Shown: one piece after another, positions 27,458-35,889 of the stretch
Layout: every line of letters begins with the position of its first letter
Numbering within the stretch: position 1 is the stretch's first letter
NCBI RefSeq assembly: GCF_001676025.1
Contig: NZ_LZFW01000057.1
Span: 62,001 to 126,000 of the forward strand
Direction of reading: 5' to 3'
Origin: Vibrio sp. UCD-FRSSP16_30
GTDB taxonomy: Bacteria; Pseudomonadota; Gammaproteobacteria; Enterobacterales; Vibrionaceae
DNA length: 64,000 bases
Notes under the pieces: generated by a model
The model's database searches: none
What the model was told of the DNA's origin: nothing
What the model saw: only the letters and a program-made list of their open reading frames with translations
Program-made: the position numbers and the translations under genes

Positions 27458-28435
27458 CTAACCAGATTTTAGATACTGACAACATGCGGAGAAATGGCGT
27501 CGTCGTTTTTCGAGATGATGACAATAGGACGTTAACTCCTCTAGAGTGCCTACTGGACCATGAAATAACCCACCAAACTCAGTAACGAGTTTAGTCCAAT
27601 TGTCAGATGGTATGTTCATTCTGGTAAGTAGCTTAGTGCTAGTTTCGCTTATTGAGCCATGCTTATCATTACGAATAATCCGGCCTGTTTCATCCACTAG
27701 CATTAGATAATCTTTTAGCGAAAAACCAATCCCATGAGGTTGATTAACTTGCTCACTCCCAAGAAAAGGCAACAAATTTAACGGTTGCTCACCCTTTAAA
27801 GCCGCCCGAATACGTAATTGAATACTCGTATGGTCTGATTGCTCAGGAGTTTTAGCCATATTTGCTCTAATCGGGTTCAAATCTACATAAGCCATACATG
27901 TTAAAAGTGCGGCATCATCGAGTAATGCTTGTGATTTAAACCGTCCCTCCCAAAACCTTCCTGAGCAGTTATCTTCTTTATTTGCTTGCCTAGCAATAGG
28001 TTCATTTAGACAGCGCATAAACCAACTAATATCGCACAATCGGCCTCGATAAATAGCAATTCTATGTTTTAACTGACCCACTTCATGTGACTGAACTAGG
28101 TCACCTTTTACAAATCGATGAGTTAATTCATCACCCTTAAATAATTTATGCCATTGGATTAAGACTTCTCGATCTGTCCATTTATTTGCAGTTTCAATAT
28201 CAATGCACAGTACAACGTGTAAGTGATTCGACATTACGGCAAATGCAGCCACATCAATTGCAAAAACACCTTCAAGCTTCATCAATAACGTTTCAACCCA
28301 ACCTCGTCTGTGGTCATAGTTTTTACCAGAATATGAATCGTTGCCACAAAGGTATGCCCGCCGAACAACTCGACTACAACAGTGGTAATAAGGAGTGTCT
28401 TCAATACTAATCTGAGTTCTGCGAGGACGTGGCAT
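27458..28435 (-). CDS. REP-associated tyrosine transposase (RAYT, IS200-like)
   Basis: A 325-residue HUH-type single-strand nuclease. The metal-binding HUH motif is seen as NHLHVVL (about residue 69), and YVDLNPIRA (about residue 183) contains the likely nucleophilic tyrosine in the pattern usual for RAYTs. GRFWEGRFKSQALLDD is also a family signature. ATG at 28435 has GGAG seven bases upstream. RAYTs act on REP or bacterial interspersed mosaic hairpins and usually occur as single chromosomal copies. The surrounding inverted motifs and direct repeats support a REP-like context. At 325 residues it is longer than small IS200 TnpA proteins, with an extra C-terminal helical part, as in other gamma-proteobacterial RAYTs. 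Confidence 0.85.
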   Translation of the reverse strand: MPRPRRTQISIEDTPYYHCCSRVVRRAYLCGNDSYSGKNYDHRRGWVETLLMKLEGVFAIDVAAFAVMSNHLHVVLCIDIETANKWTDREVLIQWHKLFKGDELTHRFVKGDLVQSHEVGQLKHRIAIYRGRLCDISWFMRCLNEPIARQANKEDNCSGRFWEGRFKSQALLDDAALLTCMAYVDLNPIRANMAKTPEQSDHTSIQLRIRAALKGEQPLNLLPFLGSEQVNQPHGIGFSLKDYLMLVDETGRIIRNDKHGSISETSTKLLTRMNIPSDNWTKLVTEFGGLFHGPVGTLEELTSYCHHLEKRRRHFSACCQYLKSG

Positions 28436-28603
28436 AGTGTTGCTCCAGCATCGGTTACTTACTTCAGTTTAGTCGGTGATGATAAATTGCGCTATTTGGA
28501 AATGGGTATTTAGAAAAAGGGTGGCATGAGTAGACTTTGGCTGTCCATATTAAAAATCATTGGGTGTCCATATAAAATCACAAATCTAAAGAGCTGAATT
28601 TAA

Positions 28604-29263
28604 TTATTCAGCTCTTTTACAATTTGTTCCCATCGGTATGACGGACATATAGGTGTAATTCGTTGGCTTAGCAAAATCCAATCTGTCGATCGTTTGTTCT
28701 ACTAAAAATTGATATAAGTAATCTTCACCGCAAGATTCATTGTCTGTATAACCTTTAGCAAACAACTCATTAGCTTGATCTTTTACATTCCAAAAATTAA
28801 GTATGTAAGTGGTTAATATACGAGTGCTGTTTTTGGCAGAAGACCCTACAACCGCAAACTTTTTCTCATTAGTTGTTGTACATGAAGTGCCAGATTTATT
28901 GCATTTGGTATGAGTTGTACCCGTTTCAACCATTCCATAATCATCAGAAACGTATTGATATGCTTCAAACTTACGCTTCATAACAACCGATGCTCTTATG
29001 TCAGGGATAATCCCTTGAGAATCAATTTCTTGTTTAGTAAAAACATGGCTAAAGCCACGTTTATGTAACGCATCTATGGTTGGCTGAATATAACTCTGAG
29101 ACTGACTATCATTTTGATCATCAACAGTAACAAGTATGTTCTCATCCTTAGCATAAGTAACTTCATGATCCAGCATCGAATATTGATTTGCGTTGATATA
29201 ACCTGCACAGCCTGACAATACCATTGGCACTAACACTATAAGAAATAATCGTTTTATGTTCAT
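28604..29263 (-). CDS. putative lipoprotein, unknown function
   Basis: A 219-residue protein starting with a lipoprotein signal (MNIKRLFLIVLVPMVLSGC, lipidated Cys at 19). The mature part has no family I recognise. It shows a VTYAKDENILVTVDD stretch and a Cys-containing T-K-C-N-K-S-G-T-S-C loop near residue 120, which may form a disulphide. The residue after Cys19 is Ala, so outer-membrane sorting is expected. The start has no strong ribosome site. It lies between the RAYT-type element and the alkaline phosphatase on the same strand; no operon is evident because a terminator lies upstream. Confidence 0.65.
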   Translation of the reverse strand: MNIKRLFLIVLVPMVLSGCAGYINANQYSMLDHEVTYAKDENILVTVDDQNDSQSQSYIQPTIDALHKRGFSHVFTKQEIDSQGIIPDIRASVVMKRKFEAYQYVSDDYGMVETGTTHTKCNKSGTSCTTTNEKKFAVVGSSAKNSTRILTTYILNFWNVKDQANELFAKGYTDNESCGEDYLYQFLVEQTIDRLDFAKPTNYTYMSVIPMGTNCKRAE

Positions 29264-29407
29264 AATGATCTATCTGAATCAATCGTGTATCGATCATACG
29301 CCAAAAGTAGCTAAATGAATATTGGTGCAAAATGAATTTGCTATAAGCTTAATTTTGCTAAATAAACAGCTTCAATCTCAACTTATTCCAGATGAGTCAA
29401 ACATAAT

Positions 29408-29439
29408 AAAAAGGCACACCCTTTCAAGTATGCCTTTTT
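29408..29439 (-). terminator. intrinsic terminator after the alkaline phosphatase gene
   Basis: AAAAAGGCA and TGCCTTTTT pair around a 14-base loop, with T-rich flanks on both strands. It lies 24 bases past the alkaline phosphatase stop. Confidence 0.7.
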
Positions 29440-29462
29440 CATTATCTAAAGATTATTAACAA

Positions 29463-30992
29463 CTATTCTTCAATAACCTCTTTAATGCCATGGAATAGGT
29501 GATTATTTTGGAAGTAGTCACCATTTGCACCAGTATGACGGTAATGTGTCGAATAGTTTTCGTCAGTACCGATAACATATTGCGAGAATTTTTCAGCCCC
29601 ATTGCCTTTAGCATAGAAACGAACAAGCTCGTTGGTGTGTGAGCCACTGTAATAAGCGACCGTTGGCATTTGTTCTGCACCTGGGTTCTCTACACCAGCA
29701 TAGATAGCTGAATCAGAGGTTTCACCTAGTACATACGCATTACCATGATCAGTAGTGACAATAAGCAGTGTTTCATCCCAGTTACTGTTTGCTTCAACCC
29801 AATCATATACCGCTTTTACTGCATCATGGAAATCAACTTGCTCTTCGATAATACCCGCAGTATCTTTACCGTGAGCTGCCCAATCTACCGCTCCGCCTTC
29901 AATCATGGCAAAGAACCCGTTCTCATTTTGAGATAGGTAATTTAAAGCACCTACAGACATAGTGCCTAGATCTGGAACAGTAGTCAGTTCAGGACAAGCA
30001 AAAGCGGTTTCACGTAAAGTTTCATCCTCACAAGTACGATCATATTGTGTCGTCCAACCTGTTTGGAAAATACCAAGTAGCGGGCCATTCATCATCTCAT
30101 CTGATGCGATGCCTTGCGCTAGTTGATCAAAACTTTCTTTAGTTTCAATGAAAGTCCAAGGCGTTTCAGAAGTTGCCGAAGTTAACTCACCAGCTTGAAG
30201 CTCATTCCAATCGTCTTTACTAATATATCTGAAGTTATAATCAGCCTCTGCTAATTTTTGACCATCACCATCATACATAGGGTGACCACTGCCTATGATA
30301 AGATCAGCATGACCATTTTTTAGCATTGAGTTGGCAATTTCATGGTAATTATTACGCGAAATATTATTCGCACCAAATGCAGCAGGCGTTGCATGAGAGA
30401 ACATTACGCTAGAAATAATACCTGTTGATAGGCCGTGATCATGCGCATACTCAGTGATTTGTTTTTGAGCTACACCACAGTTGTTCACGCCAATCGCACC
30501 ATTGTATGTTGATTGTCCTGTAGCGATAGCTGTACCAGACGCGGCAGAGTCAGTGTAGTTAGTATTAATGTAATCGTAACCAGCAAAGACCTTGTCACTT
30601 TCAATTGGCATCAGTGTGTCATCAGCAGCTTTTTCAGCATCATAGCTAAATCCATCGCCATATTGGTCTGGGTCACAACTGTCGCTTTCATCTGGTGCAG
30701 AGTTGCCATTTAGAGCATAAGTCGTCATTGCATAACGAGTATCTAACTCATTGAATGGGTAAGTGTCATTTAATAGCTCACCATGTTGCCAAAAACTGGC
30801 GATATCCCAAGCTCCATCACTTGCTCCATCAGTGATCATTAAAATAACGTTTTTAGTTTTATTTACTTGGTCATTTACTTGGTCATTTACTTCATCTGGA
30901 GTGCTCTCAGATTGACAGCCAGAAAGAAGAAGTGCGGCTGCAATAGAGGTAGCAAGAGTAGAATTAGAGAGTTTCATTGTTGTTATATCCAT
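29463..30992 (-). CDS. alkaline phosphatase family lipoprotein
   Basis: A 509-residue metal-dependent phosphomonoesterase of the PhoA fold. Seen: metal ligand motif ITDGASDG (D55), nucleophile motif TDSAASGTAIATG (S149), a later EGGAVDWAAH and TTDHGN, which carry the other zinc ligands. It would release phosphate from organic esters outside the cytoplasm. An N-terminal lipobox LLSGC (Cys26) predicts a lipid-anchored enzyme, whereas E. coli PhoA is soluble in the periplasm. An alternative ATG at 30977 gives a tighter signal peptide (MKLSNSTLATSIAAALLLSGC after five fewer residues); neither start has a clear ribosome site. A short VNDQ direct repeat follows the lipobox. No Pho box was recognised upstream. 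Confidence 0.88.
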   Translation of the reverse strand: MDITTMKLSNSTLATSIAAALLLSGCQSESTPDEVNDQVNDQVNKTKNVILMITDGASDGAWDIASFWQHGELLNDTYPFNELDTRYAMTTYALNGNSAPDESDSCDPDQYGDGFSYDAEKAADDTLMPIESDKVFAGYDYINTNYTDSAASGTAIATGQSTYNGAIGVNNCGVAQKQITEYAHDHGLSTGIISSVMFSHATPAAFGANNISRNNYHEIANSMLKNGHADLIIGSGHPMYDGDGQKLAEADYNFRYISKDDWNELQAGELTSATSETPWTFIETKESFDQLAQGIASDEMMNGPLLGIFQTGWTTQYDRTCEDETLRETAFACPELTTVPDLGTMSVGALNYLSQNENGFFAMIEGGAVDWAAHGKDTAGIIEEQVDFHDAVKAVYDWVEANSNWDETLLIVTTDHGNAYVLGETSDSAIYAGVENPGAEQMPTVAYYSGSHTNELVRFYAKGNGAEKFSQYVIGTDENYSTHYRHTGANGDYFQNNHLFHGIKEVIEE

Positions 30993-31444
30993 TATTTAAA
31001 AACTAAATGGAATATAGATTTGTTTTATGTCGTTCTTATTAAAGAAAAATAACGGAAATATTAATGTGAGAAATAAAGATTCGGACACATAAAACCACTA
31101 AAAAACATTAAGTTACTCATATGTTAACTAGCATTAATTACAACAAGTGGATCGATAGCATATAATTACAGCAAGCTAATTTATTAACAATCAAACCCCT
31201 ACCAACCACCAAGAAAACAAACACAGACAACATTCAATTAACTGAAATACAGAGTAATAATGACAACTCAGCTTAACTAAAAAATAAGCAGAACATTTTA
31301 AATCTTATGCTTCTTGAAAAATGACAATAAAAATTAACATAAACTAAATAATAGAAGCTTTAAATTATTGAACCAACAAAAAAGAAACGGCTGTTAGTCG
31401 TCTAATTAACATTATGCCTCAGGGCTAGATATGGAGTTGAGCAG
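30993..31444. other. AT-rich intergenic region
   Basis: About 450 bp of very AT-rich sequence between the divergent alkaline phosphatase gene and the broken membrane-protein gene. I see no gene, repeat or recognisable operator in it. Confidence 0.5.
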
Positions 31445-32091
31445 TTGAATACATTAAAAAGATTCGTATTTAAAAATGGCTTACATGTTTTTTTCTTTTC
31501 GGTTTATATGGCTTACTTTTCAACATTTATATTGGACTAAAGCATGGGTTTTCTAGCTCGATTCCAGATGAAAGCTTTACTGCCGCAACAGAGCCAGTTT
31601 CAGTATTTACATTCTCTTTATTTATGTTATCTGCATTTATTTTTGTGGCAATTACAACAAGGTTCGGTAAAAAACATAGAGATATAAGTGACAAGCAAAG
31701 TTACCTTGTGCGCTTTACAGTACGAATTGTTGAATTCACTTTCGAAATAGGGTGTAGCATAATTGGTACGTTGGTCGGTCTTGCTGTTTCTGCATATATG
31801 CTACATTTCCTTGGTGCAATTACAGTCTCTCAGCACAGTATATTATTTGCGTTTGCCGTGGTGGTATTTGCAATTCTCTACGCATTTATGCTTCTAACGA
31901 TTAGCATGTTTGAGCATGCTAATTGTTATCAATTTGTGCTGAATATAGCATCCATTATTTACATAGCATTTGTGCTATCTCTATTCTTTTATTTTGAACT
32001 GTACTTAGCTATTGCTTATTTCGGATCGGCCATGACTTTATTTCTAATTGTACGGCAGGTAAGAAAATGCATTTCTTATACGCAACAGTAG
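31445..32091 (+). pseudogene. integral membrane protein gene, probably frameshifted near its 5' end
   Basis: The main frame (ATG 31624) gives 155 residues with about four membrane segments and a basic C-terminus. The frame is open further upstream, back to about 31480, without a start codon, and encodes plausible sequence (NIYIGLKHGFSSSIPDESF). A second frame starting at TTG 31445, with GGAG eight bases upstream, encodes MNTLKRFVFKNGLHVFFFSVYMAYF and then stops at 31540. Together they read as one membrane protein of about 214 residues interrupted by a frameshift near 31510-31540. I do not recognise the family. It lies at the left edge of the accessory patch. A functional shorter protein from ATG 31624 cannot be excluded. 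Confidence 0.5.
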
Positions 32092-32276
32092 TCTCCCACA
32101 AGAACAGTGCTTCTCTATTATTCAACGGTTTACCAACTAACTTTTATTTCGTTTAGTCAAAGCTTTAGGGGATCGAGTGATCGTGATACTTGGTACTAAC
32201 CTTTCAATACTTTTGCACTAAAGTTGGGCAGGACTAATAGAAATTGATCATTAGAGCACCCACTCTCACACACAAC

Positions 32277-32325
32277 TTATCCTTAAGAGGGTATAATCTT
32301 TACTTTATCTCCCGAAAGGGATAAA
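32277..32325. promoter_or_regulatory. upstream pair of HipB-type operator palindromes
   Basis: 32277-32296 reads TTATCC-N8-GTATAA and 32304-32325 contains TATCT-N8-GGATA inside a near-perfect TTTAT/ATAAA palindrome. E. coli HipB binds TATCC-N8-GGATA, so these are good candidate operators. They lie about 330-370 bp upstream of hipB, beyond the 108-bp repeat. Confidence 0.6.
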
Positions 32326-32421
32326 CACTCTTAAAATCACAACATAATTAAAGTTCATTAGGGTCAATCATAGCGGATTCGACTCGATAGCCTCGTGCGA
32401 CTTGTAGAAAGTAGATGAGGC

Positions 32422-32529
32422 TCATTTCAAGCTACTCACCAAAGAGCAATTTACTAATAGAAAACAACTACACTATTGGGCTTGTTCAGCAGCCAGATAG
32501 AGTGTCGGCTGGGCGACACTTATCCTTAT
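32422..32529. repeat. left copy of 108-bp direct repeat flanking hipBA
   Basis: This copy matches 34323-34430 in the same orientation with 9 differences over 108 bases (about 92%). It contains the AGTGTCG/CGACACT hairpin of the attC-like site found in the right copy, but the GTTAAGT end is absent and is replaced by the first proximal hip operator. Confidence 0.9.
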
Positions 32530-32625
32530 CAGGGTATAAAGGTTGCTTTATCCTTTGTAAGGTATAATACTATCTCTATACCCACTAAAGGATAGCAACC
32601 CTTTTATCCTCTCTTGTAGGTATAT
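32520..32625. promoter_or_regulatory. proximal cluster of HipB-type operators and hip promoter
   Basis: Four palindromes: 32520-32539 and 32548-32567 (both TTATCC-N8-GTATAA), 32577-32594 (the same motif reversed, TATAC-N8-GGATA) and 32604-32624 (TTATCC-N9/10-GTATA, imperfect). A TATAAT-like -10 (32563-32568) lies inside the second site, so HipB binding would block the promoter. This is the usual autoregulation of hipBA; occupancy is inferred. Confidence 0.65.
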
Positions 32626-32650
32626 AACAAGCAGTGAGGAGTGAGTATCT

Positions 32651-32890
32651 GTGATTTATAGCCCGCAACAATTAGCCAATATTCTACTACTAATTCGTCA
32701 AAAAAACGGATGGACCCAGTCTGAGGTAGCGAAAAGAGTCGGTATAAAACAGGCAACTATTTCAAACTTTGAAAATAAGCCTGAAAAAGCAACCATTGCA
32801 ACTATGTTCAAAATCGTTCAAGCCTTAGACCTAACGGTAAAAGTAGAAGCAAGAGCTAAGAACAAAATTGTTGATGAGGAAGACTGGTAA
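32651..32890 (+). CDS. hipB: HipB-type antitoxin, HTH XRE family
   Basis: A 79-residue helix-turn-helix protein. The HTH lies at about residues 17-58 (GWTQSEVAKRVGIKQATISNFE). HipB dimers bind operator palindromes and neutralise the HipA kinase. Start is GTG at 32651 with GAGGAG-type purines nine bases upstream. Its stop overlaps the hipA start by one base (TAATG), so translation is coupled. Six TATCC-type palindromes lie upstream. The C-terminal tail ends in acidic residues and Trp, similar to E. coli HipB, where the terminal Trp contacts HipA. A flanking 108-bp direct repeat suggests that the module was acquired as a unit. Confidence 0.9.
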   Translation: MIYSPQQLANILLLIRQKNGWTQSEVAKRVGIKQATISNFENKPEKATIATMFKIVQALDLTVKVEARAKNKIVDEEDW

Positions 32891-34206
32891 TGCAGCAACT
32901 TAATGCTTACATGAATGGAGAACTCGTTGGTACTCTAACCAAGCAAAAGAACGGCTCTCATGAGTTTCAATACGATAGCTCTTGGCTAAACAACGATAAA
33001 GCTCGCCCATTGTCTTTATCACTTAAGTTGCAGTTACCTGTGATCACCTCTGATGCAGTTATCAACTACTTCGACAACTTGCTACCCGACAACATTGCAA
33101 TACGTAATCGAATCGTTTCTCGCTATCAAACCACTTCCAACCAACCGTTCGATCTACTGAAAGAGATCGGTAAAGACAGTGTTGGTGCAATTGCCCTACT
33201 CACACCAGAACAGCCATACGTGAATCACGAACTCTCGTATGAATGCCTAAGCGAGGAAAGACTAGAGAAAATCTTAGCAGCTCATAATTCTGATATTCCG
33301 TTAGGTATGATCAAAGAAGAAGAGGATTTCCGAATTTCTGTCGCAGGCGCTCAAGAGAAAACCGCACTTTTAAAGGTAGCCGATGATTGGTGCCTGCCAA
33401 AAGGCAACACGCCAACGAGTCACATAATCAAATTGCCTATTGGCGAGATCAAGCAACCTAGCTCAACTCTAGATCTTACCGACAGTGTTGAAAATGAGTT
33501 TATCTGCATCGAATTAGCTAGAGAGCTAGGCTTTGATGTCCCACAAGTCGAAATCATCAATACAGCGAATTTTAAAGCCATTGCTGTTGAGCGCTTTGAT
33601 AGACGTTGGGTTAAAAATAATACTCAGCTTTTACGCCTTCCTCAGGAAGATATCTGTCAAGCCAAAGGGATACCATCCTCAATAAAGTATGAAAGTGATG
33701 GTGGACCAGGAATCAAAGAGATCATGGAGTTATTAAAAGGGTCTTCTAATGCTTTGCAAGACCAATATAACTTCATGAGATTTCAAGTATTTCAGTGGTC
33801 TATAGGTGCGATTGATGGACATGCGAAAAACTACTCTCTCTTTATTGAGAAGCAAGGTAGTTACCGACTGACACCATTTTATGACATCCTATCCGCCTAC
33901 CCGATTACGGGCAAAAAAGGCCTAGATCTTAGAAAACTTAAGTTAGCAATGGGACTCAAGGCGACTCATGGTAAAAAGCGTCAGATAAGCAAAATCTACG
34001 CCCACCATTTCTTGGATACCGCAGCTTCTATCGATTTTAGTACTGAAAAAATGCAGAAAATTTTGGATGGCATACAGATCGAACTTCCTGACGCCATTGA
34101 GCGTTTACAAGCTAGGCTTCCAGAAGACTTCCCAATGGAAGTATCTTCTGTGATATTCGAACATTCACTCAAAATGGTTAAAAAGCTTAGCATCACAGGT
34201 TCCTAA
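32890..34206 (+). CDS. hipA: HipA serine/threonine kinase toxin
   Basis: A 438-residue HipA kinase, close to the 440 of E. coli HipA. Key residues fall at the E. coli numbers: Ser150 in FRISVAGAQEKTAL (autophosphorylation), Asp309 in GAIDGHAKNYS (catalytic) and Asp332 in FYDILSAYP (metal). The N-terminal subdomain and FDNLLPDN are also present. E. coli HipA phosphorylates glutamyl-tRNA synthetase (GltX) and causes growth arrest and persistence; the target here is inferred from full-length similarity. It overlaps hipB by one base and is followed by weak hairpins (34226-34255). All active-site residues are intact, so the toxin is probably functional and held by HipB. Confidence 0.93.
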   Translation: MQQLNAYMNGELVGTLTKQKNGSHEFQYDSSWLNNDKARPLSLSLKLQLPVITSDAVINYFDNLLPDNIAIRNRIVSRYQTTSNQPFDLLKEIGKDSVGAIALLTPEQPYVNHELSYECLSEERLEKILAAHNSDIPLGMIKEEEDFRISVAGAQEKTALLKVADDWCLPKGNTPTSHIIKLPIGEIKQPSSTLDLTDSVENEFICIELARELGFDVPQVEIINTANFKAIAVERFDRRWVKNNTQLLRLPQEDICQAKGIPSSIKYESDGGPGIKEIMELLKGSSNALQDQYNFMRFQVFQWSIGAIDGHAKNYSLFIEKQGSYRLTPFYDILSAYPITGKKGLDLRKLKLAMGLKATHGKKRQISKIYAHHFLDTAASIDFSTEKMQKILDGIQIELPDAIERLQARLPEDFPMEVSSVIFEHSLKMVKKLSITGS

Positions 34207-34322
34207 TCATCATCAGATATAATGGAGGAACACTGTTCCTCTATCGCTATAGCGCTTTATTTGATTCGCTATGCCTTATGAGTTTGTTCATCACAAGATT
34301 TTGAGCAAAAGGTAAATTACCT

Positions 34323-34430
34323 TCATTTCAAGCTACTCACCAAAAAGCAATTTACTAATAGAGGACAATTACACGATTGAGCTTGTTCAACACCCAGATA
34401 AAGTGTCGGCTGGGCGACACTTATCCTTAT
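34323..34430. repeat. right copy of 108-bp direct repeat flanking hipBA
   Basis: Same orientation as 32422-32529, about 92% identical by my count. It overlaps the attC-like site 34385-34439 of the minus-strand cassette, so the repeat is partly made of attC sequence. Confidence 0.9.
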
Positions 34431-34439
34431 TTGTTAAGT
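34385..34439 (-). other. attC-like recombination site (about 55 bp) after the RipA-like gene
   Basis: On the minus strand it starts with ACTTAAC (consensus RYYYAAC) and ends with GTTGAAC (consensus GTTRRRY). The arms pair as AACA....GATAA.GTGTCG against CGACACTTTATC....TGTT with a short loop. It lies five bases past the cassette gene stop. The length matches the smallest attC sites. Both core boxes are perfect consensus matches. Confidence 0.7.
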
Positions 34440-34444
34440 GCCGC

Positions 34445-35086
34445 TTAAAAACCAACGATAAATTCTGGAACTCCAAAACCTTGATATGGAGCAATAGTAC
34501 ATAGCAATAGAATGAACCAGATGCATCCAAGCGCCAAAGCAACATGAATAGGGATACGACTAACAGAGTGTCTTTTCATTATCATATCGCTAATGAAGGA
34601 TGATGATTTAGCGCCAATTTTTTTCCTTACCATTGAGTTATAGACTTCTTGATCATCATGAAACAGAGCAAATAAAGAACGTCTTTCTTCACTAGAACCC
34701 TTTAATTCTAATAGCAATGAGCGCTCAATTCTCGATAAGGCAGCTTCCCAGTATTCTTGCCAAAACTTTGCACCAGAAGCCATCCTAGCTTGATAAAATG
34801 ATGTCACTAAGCCAACCAAACAGATCATAAAGCTCACGATGGGTACATTATGTGAGGATTGGATGAGCCCCATGAATATTACACCTTGAAATATCATAAA
34901 ATAATTATTTCTGTGTACTAATTGGGTTATCTCAAAGTTTCGACTCTCTAGAGCAATTTTAAACAGGTGCTTCAAAGCTTTTTCATCACTATTTTTAGGG
35001 ATGTCGATTGACTCTCTTGTTTGATAATTAATATTGGTTTGTGAATAAAAGTTATTACTTTTTATATCTTTTTCAACTTTTGACAT
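34445..35086 (-). CDS. RipA-family-like membrane protein in a gene cassette
   Basis: A 213-residue protein with two pairs of hydrophobic segments (about residues 64-98 and 182-213) around a charged middle. The segment ALESRNFEITQLVHRNNYF followed by a short loop, then K-F-W-Q-E-Y-W-E, resembles the RipA/octameric membrane protein family (8xMP), whose function is poorly known. Start ATG 35086 has GAGGA ten bases upstream. The gene is bounded by attC-like sites at 35127-35231 (upstream) and 34385-34439 (downstream), so it forms one cassette in tandem with the frameshifted gene above it. No promoter is seen, as is usual for cassettes. Confidence 0.6.
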   Translation of the reverse strand: MSKVEKDIKSNNFYSQTNINYQTRESIDIPKNSDEKALKHLFKIALESRNFEITQLVHRNNYFMIFQGVIFMGLIQSSHNVPIVSFMICLVGLVTSFYQARMASGAKFWQEYWEAALSRIERSLLLELKGSSEERRSLFALFHDDQEVYNSMVRKKIGAKSSSFISDMIMKRHSVSRIPIHVALALGCIWFILLLCTIAPYQGFGVPEFIVGF

Positions 35087-35126
35087 GTACTAATTTTTCC
35101 TCAAAATTCCAATAGTTCACGTAGGC

Positions 35127-35231
35127 ACTTAACGCCGAATATAAGGTGCGCCACGATAAACTTACCAAGCGCACCGGACTCCATACCAAAACCGCCGAGT
35201 GTAACCCGTCACCTTGATGTTTTTGTTATGT
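35127..35231 (-). other. attC-like recombination site (105 bp)
   Basis: Reading the minus strand it begins ACATAAC, overlapping the TAA stop of the upstream gene, and ends GTTAAGT (GTTRRRY). The outer arms pair: TAAC....ACAT.AAGGTG with CACCTTATAT....GTTA. A stop codon embedded in the first core box and a length of about 105 bp are both typical of Vibrio integron cassettes. Confidence 0.7.
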
Positions 35232-35866
35232 AATTTCACCGTCAACAATCTTTTTTAGCTCTGACTGCCTTCTCACCAAAATTGTCTCAGATAACATTCT
35301 TGCAGTTTCTACGGGAGTAAACTTATGCCAACGCCGATCGGTCTTAAAATTAATCTTTACAACGTCATTGTTGATAAAGTCGTGAGCTGCGTCCTCAATG
35401 CGACTTGAAATGTCAATGAAGTCATTGCGAAGAGCAACTCCCAAACGCGGTAAACCTATGTCGTTAACTTGCTCAGTCCACTTACGCAAAGTCACTAGGT
35501 AATCAATAAAGAAACACAATTCACGCTTGAGCTCTGCTGATAGCCAACGTTCTGATGAGCTTGTACTTGACTCAAGTAACTCAAGAAGTCGTCAAATTGA
35601 TGTCTATTAGCAAATAACGCGGGATATCTTGGTAATTCTGTACCCTCATGATCCCCTTCGACAACACACATTGTACGCATCGAGTTTGCTAAATTGATTA
35701 TTTGGTCGTGCGCATCTAGCTTTTTATCCACTATTTTCTCGGCTAGCTTCAATTTGGTTTCTCTTGATTTTCCAAAGTAACCAAAAAGGCCTGTCACAAT
35801 AGCCCCCAAAAGCACACCGAGAATTGCGAATACAGCACTCGCATTTTTAATTAATAATTCTGCCAC
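35226..35866 (-). pseudogene. membrane-anchored cassette protein split by a single-base frameshift
   Basis: The first frame starts at GTG 35866 (GGAG five bases upstream) with one N-terminal membrane segment (residues 8-30) and a helical stalk, and runs off into non-conserved sequence. A second frame, continuous from about 35588 to the TAA at 35226, reads LLELLESSTSSSERWLSAELKRELCFFIDYLVTLRKW and looks coding. Joining them at 35588-35593, where one base seems to be missing, restores about 213 residues. The second frame alone would need a TTG start with no ribosome site, so I treat both as one broken gene. Family and function are unknown. A sequencing error would give the same picture. Confidence 0.65.
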
Positions 35867-35889
35867 TGAAACTCCAAAATTTCGCCATC

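Larger units (their letters stand above)
27096..28568 (-). mobile_element. RAYT-type element bounded by nested inverted motifs
   Basis: The transposase gene is enclosed by two nested inverted pairs: GACACCCA (27096-27103) facing TGGGTGTC (about 28561-28568), and TGCCACCC (near 27255) facing GGGTGGCA (near 28518). Hairpin-prone sequence (CAGCTG repeated near 27113-27128) and the 100-bp direct repeats lie on the 3' side of the gene. This fits a REP-associated tyrosine transposase with its own REP-like ends, but the exact borders are inferred. Confidence 0.5.
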
